Part shown: positions 37,501 through 43,500 of the stretch, piece after piece | Layout: each line of letters starts with the position of its first letter | Position numbering within the stretch: the stretch's first letter is position 1 | Notes under the pieces: generated by a model | What the model saw: only the letters and a program-made list of their open reading frames with translations | Told to the model about the DNA's origin: nothing | The model's database searches: none | Translations under genes and position numbers: made by a program | Assembly (NCBI RefSeq): GCF_030463565.1 | Contig: NC_134660.1 | Location: forward strand, 4,477,501 to 4,541,500 | Source of the DNA: Pelecanus crispus | Taxonomy: Eukaryota; Chordata; Aves; Pelecaniformes; Pelecanidae | Length of the DNA: 64,000 nt | Direction of reading: 5' to 3'

Positions 37501-38863
37501 CGCCTCCTTCCTCCACCTCCCAGACAAGCAGCTCCTCCGCTCCCGGGCTGGATCCCTCGCCTGGCACGGCATCGTCTCCCAGCGGCATCGGCACCACAGG
37601 GCGACGGCAACCCCGGGTCTGGCCCTCACGGCGCTCAGCCCCGGGTGGCTGCTGGGCCGGGGGAGCGGGGCAAGCGGGGGGCAAGCAGGGGGCAAGCGGG
37701 GGGCAAGCGAGAAGGAACCATGCCCTCCCCTGCTGCCGCTTCCCAATCTGCTTCGGATTTGCTAAACGCGCTCTAATAAAACAGGCCAAGGGTTTACGGT
37801 TGTTATTGTTCAGGCAAAAGTAGCCAATTTCACTCTTTTTTTTTTTTTTTTTTTAAAGTTTTCTCAGTAGGGCCAAATTAATCCAAGGAAGCAACAAAAG
37901 CAGTTCCTGGCTTCCGTGCTAGACTATCCCGGGGTAAAAAGTGTCTCAAATGGCAATTCCAGGGGCCGTCCCAAGGAGCCTCAGGCATCTGGCACATGGT
38001 GTCTTCAGAAGGTTTAAAGAAAAAAAAAAATACAACCCGTTGACTTTATTGTGAGAAGTTAAAAAAAAAAAAAAAAAAGTCTGCAAATAGGCACTCGGGC
38101 CCCGATCCCGCGGGGCACTTTTCCATAGGATTAACACGCCGGGATTGGGGGGGGGGGGGGTCTGGATGGGAGAGGGAGGAAACCTCCAACAAAACGCTTC
38201 GGCCTCTTCTCGACCTCCCCCTCCGCGAGCTGCCCTCCCCGGGGAGACAAAAGGCCGGGGGTGCTGCGGGGCTCTGCGGGCCGGCTGCCGCCCCCCGCCC
38301 CCCCGAGCCGCCCGGGCCCCCCCGCGGAAGCGCTTCCGCCGGGCTCGCCAGACGCTGCGTGGCCGCACGGCGCGGGGAGTTACACTAAAAATAAATAAAA
38401 GCGAGCGAAAACGCGGCGGAACGGGGAGAAAACGTGACGCGGCGAAAGCGGAGAAAACAAAACGCGGCGGAACGAACCGCGACCGCAAGAGGACGAAGTA
38501 AAACAAACGGCGATAAAAGCAAATAAAATATCCCGGGAGGAAATAAACCGGAGCGATGCGAACCGCGCCGGAGCGAAGCGGGCCCCCCCCGCCCCGCCCT
38601 CCCCGCCGCCGGGGTCCCGCCGCCCCTGGGGTCCCGCGGAGCAGGGCTGGGGGCCGAGCCCGGCCGGGGGCTCCCCCGCGCTGGCTGCACCCCCCTCCAC
38701 CCCCCCCGAACACCAATTAAAGCGCGGAAAGTGTGGGGGGGGGTCCGGCAGGAGCGGGGCGCGCGGTCCCACCTGGGTGCGCAGCGCCGAGCACCAGCTG
38801 GAGGCCGAGCAGGCAGCAGAGGGGGGCGCGGAGGGGCCGCGGTGCCGCCGAGCCGCGCCCCAT
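9778..38863 (-). CDS. MRC2: MRC2 (Endo180/uPARAP), C-type mannose receptor 2, complete in 30 exons
   Basis: This gene encodes a recycling endocytic receptor that binds and internalises collagens and is known as a partner of the urokinase receptor in mammals. Thirty coding exons with GT donors and AG acceptors join in frame to 4413 nt, or 1470 residues; human MRC2 has 1479. The order is signal peptide (1 to about 27), ricin-type cysteine-rich domain, fibronectin II domain, eight C-type lectin-like domains, a membrane helix (about 1405-1427) and a 43-residue tail. The exon sequence matches the vertebrate MRC2 family throughout, and no frameshift or premature stop was found. Intron 1 is 13.8 kb; most others are 80-900 nt, the shortest being intron 21 (82 nt) and intron 24 (86 nt). 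TLK2 lies upstream on the same strand, as in mammals. Exon borders are given in the domain entries. Confidence 0.97.
10973..12124 (-). CDS. MRC2: MRC2 exons 26-28: C-type lectin-like domain 8
   Basis: Exons 11975-12124, 11573-11692 and 10973-11152 encode residues 1239-1388. Landmarks are [57 protein letters not shown] and the final [14 protein letters not shown]. All three exons are phase 1 at both ends. A short 21-bp tandem repeat lies in intron 27. Confidence 0.95.
11233..11300. repeat. 21-bp tandem repeat in MRC2 intron 27
   Basis: About three imperfect copies of a G-rich unit containing GATGGGG and GACGGGGAGAC lie inside the intron between exons 27 and 28. Confidence 0.7.
12322..12815 (-). 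CDS. MRC2: MRC2 exons 24-25: C-type lectin-like domain 7
   Basis: Exons 12577-12815 and 12322-12490 encode residues 1103-1238. The linker is proline-rich and is followed by [42 protein letters not shown] and [10 protein letters not shown]. The domain keeps the short form of the fold seen in MRC2. Intron 24 is 86 nt. Confidence 0.93.
13282..13966 (-). CDS. MRC2: MRC2 exons 21-23: rest of C-type lectin-like domain 6
   Basis: Exons 13852-13966, 13606-13769 and 13282-13390 encode residues 974-1102. The start [28 protein letters not shown] and the end [16 protein letters not shown] are seen. The interdomain residues after SWAPGEPSG differ from mammals in composition and carry an extra cysteine, which may be a lineage feature. 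Intron 21 is only 82 nt, the shortest in the gene. Confidence 0.93.
14269..14298. repeat. 11-bp C-rich tandem repeat beside MRC2 exon 20
   Basis: Nearly three copies of CCCCTCTCCGT end about five bases from the exon 20 donor, inside intron 20. On the transcript strand this is a G-rich intronic segment directly next to the splice site. Confidence 0.75.
14304..15453 (-). CDS. MRC2: MRC2 exons 17-20: C-type lectin-like domain 5 and start of domain 6
   Basis: Exons 15293-15453, 14914-14981, 14568-14668 and 14304-14449 encode residues 803-973. Landmarks are [53 protein letters not shown] and LPYICKRSN. Exon 20 then starts domain 6 with GGCPRGW. Exon 18 is 68 nt and exon 19 is 101 nt, with phase 2 at their join. 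Intron 19 is 118 nt. Confidence 0.95.
15767..15802 (-). CDS. MRC2: MRC2 exon 16: 36-nt linker microexon
   Basis: A 36-nt exon (12 codons, [12 protein letters not shown]) lies between an AG acceptor at 15803 and a GTGCGT donor. It encodes the acidic linker between lectin-like domains 4 and 5. It was too small to be seen as an open frame and was placed by matching the conserved linker and the phase-1 borders on both sides. Skipping it would keep the frame. Confidence 0.85.
16100..17014 (-). CDS. MRC2: MRC2 exons 13-15: rest of C-type lectin-like domain 4
   Basis: Exons 16872-17014, 16355-16457 and 16100-16238 encode residues 675-802. Visible motifs are the A-Q-L-L-S-L start, [27 protein letters not shown], a WRWSDG motif and a run of four aspartates (YDDDDI). 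Exon 14 needs the acceptor at 16458 and joins phase 2 to exon 13. Intron 14 (16239-16354) is 116 nt long and contains a C18 run. Confidence 0.95.
16293..16310. repeat. C18 homopolymer in MRC2 intron 14
   Basis: Eighteen C on the plus strand, so G18 in MRC2 pre-mRNA, inside an intron of only 116 nt. The length may be inexact, because such runs are error-prone in sequencing. Confidence 0.85.
17257..18016 (-). CDS. MRC2: MRC2 exons 10-12: C-type lectin-like domain 3 and start of domain 4
   Basis: Exons 17901-18016, 17597-17745 and 17257-17474 encode residues 514-674. The sequence shows the [15 protein letters not shown] stretch, W-x-G-D-E-V and [10 protein letters not shown], the closing cysteine pair, and then the first strand of domain 4 (cysteine, Pro-x-Gly-Trp, HCYK). 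It lacks the full set of calcium ligands, as in the family. Intron 11 is only 122 nt. Confidence 0.95.
18017..20450 (-). other. MRC2: MRC2 intron 9, the second largest intron
   Basis: This intron spans 2434 nt between exons 9 and 10. It is GC-rich and contains an A23 run at 20132-20154. No exon, repeat family or conserved frame was recognised in it; the frames of 100-359 codons are GC-driven. Confidence 0.8.
20132..20154. repeat. A23 homopolymer
   Basis: Uninterrupted A run on the plus strand in MRC2 intron 9, read as U23 in the MRC2 transcript. It has no recognisable retroelement body beside it. Confidence 0.9.
20451..22065 (-). CDS. MRC2: MRC2 exons 7-9: C-type lectin-like domain 2, the sugar-binding domain
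   Basis: Exons 21877-22065, 20825-20979 and 20451-20558 encode residues 363-513. This is the domain known in mammals to bind mannose, fucose and N-acetylglucosamine with calcium. The sequence keeps the calcium and sugar ligands: EPN at residues 460-462 and WND at 481-483, with the WIGLNDL and C-V-T-I-W-G surroundings. Calcium-dependent lectin activity is therefore expected in this bird. The residues after the last cysteine form an acidic linker. Confidence 0.95.
22596..23936 (-). CDS. MRC2: MRC2 exons 4-6: C-type lectin-like domain 1
   Basis: Exons 23772-23936, 23470-23583 and 22596-22739 encode residues 222-362. The domain shows the start C-Y-Q-F-N-F, a WIGLND motif in exon 5, a WSD motif, and the closing pair C-G-V and LPYVC. 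A QPD sequence occurs where a sugar-binding domain would have EPN or QPD, but family studies place sugar binding in domain 2. All borders are phase 1. Exon 6 ends with the linker to domain 2. Confidence 0.95.
24168..24341 (-). CDS. MRC2: MRC2 exon 3: fibronectin type II domain
   Basis: This 174-nt exon encodes residues 164-221. The fibronectin II pattern is complete: the conserved cysteines, the [12 protein letters not shown] segment, [12 protein letters not shown] and the terminal WGFCP. In mammalian MRC2 this domain is the main collagen-binding module. It is highly conserved with mammals. Both ends are phase 1, so the whole module sits in one symmetric exon. The donor is GTAAGT. Confidence 0.97.
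24611..25009 (-). CDS. MRC2: MRC2 exon 2: ricin-type cysteine-rich domain
   Basis: One 399-nt exon encodes residues 31-163, the N-terminal R-type (beta-trefoil) domain. Family hallmarks are visible: a QGCLE-type motif, the [10 protein letters not shown] core, MQCLG, and a C-x-x-S-V-P end. In the related receptor MRC1 this domain binds sulphated sugars; in MRC2 it is thought not to. It is bounded by CAG before 25009 and GTAAAG after 24611. The exon is phase 1 at both ends. Confidence 0.95.
25846..27572. repeat. G-rich minisatellite, 28-29 bp unit, about 60 copies
   Basis: The unit on the plus strand is close to CCCCTGCATCCCCACGGCAA followed by TCCCCTGAC. It alternates between 28 bp and 29 bp according to the length of the C run after TGA. 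Variants recur in the middle: CCCCCGGCAAT, CCACGGCAAT, CCACAGCAAT, CCCCAGCAAT, CCCTGGCAAT, CCCCGATAAT. The array is about 1727 bp, so about 60 units. The minus strand is G-rich and lacks stops, giving frames of 572-655 codons in all three phases; these are artefacts. It lies in MRC2 intron 1 with G runs on the transcript strand. Confidence 0.97.
30317..31120 (-). mobile_element. CR1 LINE, 5'-truncated, with double 3' tail
   Basis: This is the avian retrotransposon CR1, sense on the minus strand, in the same direction as MRC2. The minus-strand frame at 30745-31122 encodes the C-terminal end of the CR1 reverse transcriptase protein, with [16 protein letters not shown]. The 3' UTR follows, and the terminal CR1 tail (AGAATCATACAAT on the plus strand) is at about 30317. 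A second tail-like module starts near 30490, separated from the terminal one by about 80 bp. The element is cut at the 5' end, as most CR1 copies are, and is not expected to be active. Confidence 0.92.
34921..34937. repeat. T17 homopolymer
   Basis: A run of about 17 T in MRC2 intron 1, followed by an A-rich stretch. No element was recognised. Confidence 0.85.
37664..37710. repeat. GGGGGCAAGC short tandem repeat
   Basis: About four copies of a 10-bp unit with variable G number. The plus strand is G-rich. It lies in MRC2 intron 1. Confidence 0.8.
38147..38160. repeat. G14 homopolymer
   Basis: Fourteen G on the plus strand at the edge of the CpG island, in MRC2 intron 1. Confidence 0.85.
38773..38863 (-). 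CDS. MRC2: MRC2 exon 1: start codon and signal peptide
   Basis: The ATG at 38863-38861 opens a 30-codon exon with one extra base, closed by a GT donor at 38772. The peptide begins [21 protein letters not shown] basic and proline-containing start is followed by a leucine-rich core (about residues 13-26) and small residues before a likely signal-peptidase site near Ala26-Ala27-His28. I chose this ATG because it is the first in good position in the CpG island and gives a normal signal peptide. The phase-1 end joins exon 2 to give Asp at the junction. Confidence 0.9.
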
Positions 38864-38878
38864 GCCCGGCGCTGCCCC

Positions 38879-38904
38879 GCTCCGCTCCGCTCCGCTCCGC
38901 TCCG
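38879..38904. repeat. CCGCT pentamer repeat in the MRC2 5' leader
   Basis: About five copies of CCGCT on the plus strand lie about 20 bases upstream of the MRC2 start codon in transcript sense. The transcript would carry a purine-rich GAGCG or AGCGG repeat in its 5' UTR if transcription starts beyond it. Confidence 0.85.
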
Positions 38905-38949
38905 GGCCGCGCTGCTCCCGCTCGGGGCCGGGGCACGGCGGAGGGCGGG

Positions 38950-39106
38950 CGGCAGGGGGAGGGGGACGCAGGAGGAGCAGCAGCAGGAGGAGGAGGAGGA
39001 GAAGGAGGAGGGACGCCGAAAAGAGAGAGGGAGGGGAGAAGGGGGGAGGGAAAAAAAAAAAAGTTAAAAAAAATAAATTAAATTTAAAAAAAAAAAACAA
39101 AAAAAC
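38950..39106. repeat. Purine tract (GGA/GAG-rich) followed by A-rich segment
   Basis: The plus strand is almost pure purine from about 38950 to 39062, with GGA repeats and A12. It then continues as an A-rich segment broken by TTAAA and TAAATTAAAT. The minus (transcript) strand is the pyrimidine strand. It lies about 90-240 bases upstream of the MRC2 ATG. Confidence 0.85.
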
Positions 39107-39397
39107 CGAAGCGTGTGCGCCGGCCTCAGACACTGCGTCAGCGGGAGCCGCGCTGCCCTCGCCGGTGGGCCCGGCCCCAAACGGCGGCGGGGGGGCGGGG
39201 GGAGCGGGGGGAGCGGGGGCTGGGGCCGGCCGGGGGCTCCGAGGGGGCGGACAGGCCCCGCTCCCCGCCGCGCTGCCGCCGCGGGGGTGAAGCCCCGCCA
39301 CTGCCGCCCTGTGCCCCCCTGTGCCCCCCTGTGCCCCCCGCGCAGGGGCCAGGCAGCCCCCCGAGACCCCCGAGCGTGCGTGGGAGGTGCCCCCGGG

Positions 39398-39735
39398 GCC
39401 CCCAGCCCCACGGCGGGTCTCGCCCCCCCCCCAGCCCCACGGCGGGTCTCGGCCCCCAGCCCCACGGCGGGTCTCGGCCCCCCCCAGCCCCACGGCGGGT
39501 CTCGGCCCCCAGCCCCACGGCGGGTCTCGCCCCCCCCCAGCCCCACGGCGGGTCTCGGCCCCCAGCCCCACGGCGGGTCTCGCCGCCCCCCAGCCCCACG
39601 GCGGGTCTCGCCCCCCCCAGCCCCACGGCGGGTCTCGCCCCCCCCAGCCCCACGGCAGGTCTCACCCCCCCAGCCCCACGGCGGGTCTCACCCCCCCAGC
39701 CCCACGGCGGGTCTCGGCCCCCTCTAGCCCCATGG
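39398..39735. repeat. Minisatellite of 25-29 bp, 13 copies, upstream of MRC2
   Basis: Thirteen copies of a unit with the core AGCCCCACGGCGGGTCTC are separated by 6-11 C or GC bases. Copy 10 has CGGCAGG and copy 13 has ATGGAGG in place of the CpG-rich core. Unit length changes through the C run, which shifts frames, so open frames of 200-280 codons arise on both strands. These are not genes. Confidence 0.95.
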
Positions 39736-39983
39736 AGGGTCTCGCCATGCTGCCAGCCAGCGCCTCCCCCTGCCCGGGCCCTCGGCGTGGGAGCCCCCTC
39801 CGCGGGGAGAGGAGCCGCGGGCTGCGGCCAGCTGCTGCTCTGCGTTTTGGGCTGCACCTCTGGCTCTTCGGAGGGGTTCCTTCGTCCCCACACAGCACTG
39901 CCGAGCCAGCCCAGCTGAAGCCTCCTCTATCCATCCCCGCCGTGCAGAGCTGGGCAGCTCCTGGCCCAGCTGCGGGTGGGGGA

Positions 39984-40530
39984 TCACAGAATCACGGAAT
40001 CGTTGAGGTGGGAAAAGACCTTTAAGATCATCCAGTCCAACCATTGACCTAACGCTACCAACTCCACCACTAAAACAGTTAAGGGCAGAGTCATAATTTC
40101 ATGTTTCCGGCTGTGCTGGCTGGATTATTTTTTAATGAAAGTAAAACTAGGAGTCATTAAAGTTGGAAAGGAGCTCTAAGATCAGCCCAACCATCAACCC
40201 AACACCACCATGCCCACTAAACCATGGCCCAAAAGTCTACCTGTTTTTTGAACACCTCCAGGGATGGGGACTCCACCGCATCTCTGGGCAGCCTGTTCCA
40301 ATGCTTGGCCACTCTTTCAGTAAAGAAATTTTTCCTAATATCCAATCTAAACCTCCCCTGGCACAGCTTGAGGCCATTCCCTCCCATCCTACCACTAACT
40401 ACTTGGGAGAAGAGCCCAACACCCCCCTCCCTGCCCCCTCCTGCCAGGCAGCTGTAGGGAGCGATGAGGTCTCCCCTCAGCCTCCTCTTCTCCAGGCTGA
40501 ACACCCCCAGCTCCCTCAGCCGCTCCCCAC
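39984..40530 (-). mobile_element. CR1 LINE, 5'-truncated, with double 3' tail
   Basis: A second CR1 copy is in the same orientation as the copy in intron 1 and is closely related to it. It shares the terminal tail (AGAATCACGGAATCGTTGAG on the plus strand), the spacer containing GGATTATTTTTTAATGAAAG and the second tail-like module near 40154. It is cut at about 40530, shorter than the other copy. It sits 0.25 kb upstream of the minisatellite in front of MRC2. Confidence 0.92.
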
Positions 40531-40539
40531 AGGACTTGC

Positions 40540-43500
40540 AAGGATGCTGAGGTCAGACGCAGCTCATCGCGCCTTCCACGCACCTGCCCTGGGAGCAGCC
40601 TCACCCCTCCAGCCATGGGGGGAGCGGCGCTCCGGCTTCCCGGTGCTCTGCATGGGGCGAAGTGCCTCACACAGTACCCGATGTGGCTATATCCCATATC
40701 CAAAAGCTGAATAGAAAAGGTTTTTAGAAACTTTTAAATAATTTTTAAACTTTTTTTCTTATACCTCCCCTCTAGGCAGGGCTGCCCAGCCCCCCAAAAG
40801 CCCCACAAAGAAGGCAGAGCACATGGAAAACGCTGGAAATCAGCATTTCCCAGCTTCCCACGGCCATCGGGCTGCGTGTTGCTGTGCGAGGAGGCCCGCT
40901 GCCATGGGAGCCACGCGGGCGCCGTGGGTTCCTGCCCGGGGGCTTTTCTTCGGTGCTAAAAGCCACTTGCACCTTAAAAACCATCCGCACCAAAACGGCG
41001 CGGCTGCTCGCCTCCTCCCCGAGGCCTGGCTGGAGGTAACGGGGCAGGTGAGGCACCTGGAGGGGACACAGCATCGCAATTTGCTTGAATCAAATAAAAG
41101 CCCCAAATCCCTGACACCTGGGAGGAAAAAAAAAATATCCCCATGGGGCAGCCAGGGCCTGCTCAGGCCCTGCTCAGTGGGCATCACCCTGGCGCCGGTT
41201 CTCCTCCGTTTCTGGAGCGATCAAGAAAGCTTTGAGCGGGGAGGTGGGAACGCTCGCAGCACGGTGCGCAGATTTGGTCGCACCGCTGCGGAAATGGCGA
41301 TGCCTGCGGTGCCCATCCCGTGGGAGCACCTCCGAGGACGTGGGAGCCTCACCTCCTCCTCGAGCTCTCCAGGGATTTGGGCGGCGCAGGGGGAGGCACG
41401 TCAGACCTCGACGCACATCTGCCATGCAAAATTCAGGCAAGGCGATGCTTTTAATCAGACCAAGGCGACGGCAGCACTCCCTCGAGCGGGGAGCAGGATC
41501 TGGCCCCAAGACAGCACGACGCGGGGGATGTGTGTAAGCCAGCCACGTGTTGGTTGGCCGTTCTTGCAAAAATAAATGAATCCGTTGTTTCCCAGCAAGG
41601 CAGGAAGGACCTGCAGACCAGTGCCAGGACGGGCTTTGGGGATGCAAACCCTCCGGGGGGGCCCAATTAAGCACATCAGCATCTGGGCTGTTGGGTTTTT
41701 TTAAGCCAGGGATTATTTTTTAATTGAGGCAGTGCTGGGAGAACAGCCTCGCTCGCCCTCCGTGGCTGGACGCGTGCCGGGGGCTGCCCGTGGGGAGCAA
41801 GCGCGACAGCCCGGAGGGGAGGAGGGAATTGCCCAGATCCTCATCCCTAAACCTTGGAGACCAGTCCCAGGGGATGCCACCCACTGAGGCGCCAGCGGCT
41901 GGACGTGATGGAGCCGTGAAGTCTCACGAGTGGGACCATCCGTCCATCCCGGACAAACCTGACATCCCTTTCCCAGGAGGCGAATCCCATCCAAAGGAGG
42001 GGACACGGCAGAGTCCAAAGGCTTCAGATCCCACGGAGCATCGCCGCCTCCTGGCCTGGTTCATCCCGTGTCTTGGAGGCCCCTACACTGCGTGTGATTA
42101 GAAGATAATTAGCACTTCCTAATAATTAATTCCTCCAACGTGGGCCACCAGCTCCTCACCTACTGTCCTCCTAATCCAGTTTAGCATCAGTTGAGTTGCT
42201 ACTCGTCGGAGCGGAGCGGGAGGAAATGCATTTTTCCTTTCCCCTGGGAGGTTTCCAAGCTGTCTGACCTCTCTGGCCCTAACGAGTTGCTGCCAGACGA
42301 GGGGACGCGGCCGCGTGCAGGGGACGGCTGGCTGCGCTGCCGGCCACGCTCTCAGGAGAGCTCCTCGCACCGGGCAAGGGATGGGGGCGACGGGCTCGTC
42401 CCGGGCTTACCCAGCACTTGGGACATTCAGTGTCTGCAGCCGATTCCCACAGTCAGAGCATCTGTATCCGTCCCCTGGCTGGAAAAATAAATGCTGGTTT
42501 TTGGCAGAGGCAACACGAGGTATGGGGATGGTGACAGTGGAGGGGCTGCAGTGGGACAGGGTGAAACTGCATCAGCTCGAGTGAAAGTCACCCTGCAGAA
42601 GGATTCAGAGAGCATTTCCAGAGATGGATCTGTGCGGCTCACCCCGCTTCGGCTGCAGGTCTGCCGTGGTGGGGAGCGCTGGCAGAAAATGGGTCAACTG
42701 GGGATGCTCAGCTTCCCACAGGTTGGAAAATAAATGTTGCTAACGAGCTGTGGGACCCAGCTATTCGGGATGGGAAAGAAAAACCCAGATTTGAAGTTGG
42801 GGTGCTCAATGGCAGCGAGGCACCCTGCGAGTTATTGAGTTTGGGGCTGATACGGGGCACGCTTGGCGTTCGCTTGCGCCAGAGGCGTTAGAGGACAGGA
42901 TTTGGGGACCTGTGGAGGAGAGCAGCGTCCGCAGCAGCAGGCCTGAGGGCAGATGCTCGGCAGGAAGGGTCTGCACCAGCCCGTCAGCCAGCCCTGAGGC
43001 CTGGCAGGGCCAAAGGGTCTCTTGCGGAGCTCGGGGGGGACAGGGGTACCGCACCCGACCAGGGAGGCCGCGTGTCCTGCTCCATCGTGCCCTTCCAAGG
43101 GTGCCCCGTGGCTCCCTGCGGGACTGAGGGGCTCCGGGAGACCAAAGCCCTGCCCGCAGGCAGCGCCTGTCGAGGGGCTGCCGGTGCCGCCGACTTCGCT
43201 TCGCCGCGGCAGTCGCAGCCGGGGAGCGCCTGCACGCCGGCGACCGGCGGCACCTGCCAGGCCCCGCCGCGAGCTCAGCCCTCCGTCCGCGCCGCCCCGG
43301 CCTCATCCTGGCTCCCGACCGGGCCCGGCCGGGCCAAGATCAACACCCACCTGGCAGGCGTCGCCGCGCTGAGGTCACCGCTTTGGGAAGAGGCCGTCTC
43401 GGCGTCTGCTGGCTCCTCTCTCCCCCGCGCCGGCAGCGGCAGCAGGGAAAGGCCACGTTGCTCTCCGCCCGTCGGAGACAGGCGGGGGACGGCCGGGGCA

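Larger units (their letters stand above)
25010..38772 (-). other. MRC2: MRC2 intron 1, 13.8 kb
   Basis: This intron separates the signal-peptide exon from the ricin-type domain. It contains a 1.7 kb minisatellite (25846-27572), a CR1 LINE copy (30317-31120), homopolymer runs (T near 34921, T near 37836, A near 38061, G near 38147), a short GGGGGCAAGC repeat near 37664-37710, and the inner half of the promoter CpG island. Long first introns of receptor genes often hold enhancers, but none can be shown here. No internal coding exon was recognised. Confidence 0.85.
38180..39760. promoter_or_regulatory. MRC2: CpG island and promoter region of MRC2
   Basis: This region has very high GC and many unsuppressed CpGs, and it surrounds MRC2 exon 1. 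Sp1-type GC boxes (GGGGCGG) occur near 39186-39200 and 39245. No TATA box is placed convincingly, which fits a CpG-island promoter. The start of transcription should lie between about 38880 and 39110 but cannot be fixed. The island also holds a pentamer repeat, a purine tract and a minisatellite. Confidence 0.75.

Noticed and set aside
38717-39918. Long frames of 185-284 codons on both strands around the MRC2 promoter
   Set aside because: They arise from the CpG island and the 13-copy minisatellite. Only the end of the minus-strand frame (from 38863) is real, as MRC2 exon 1.
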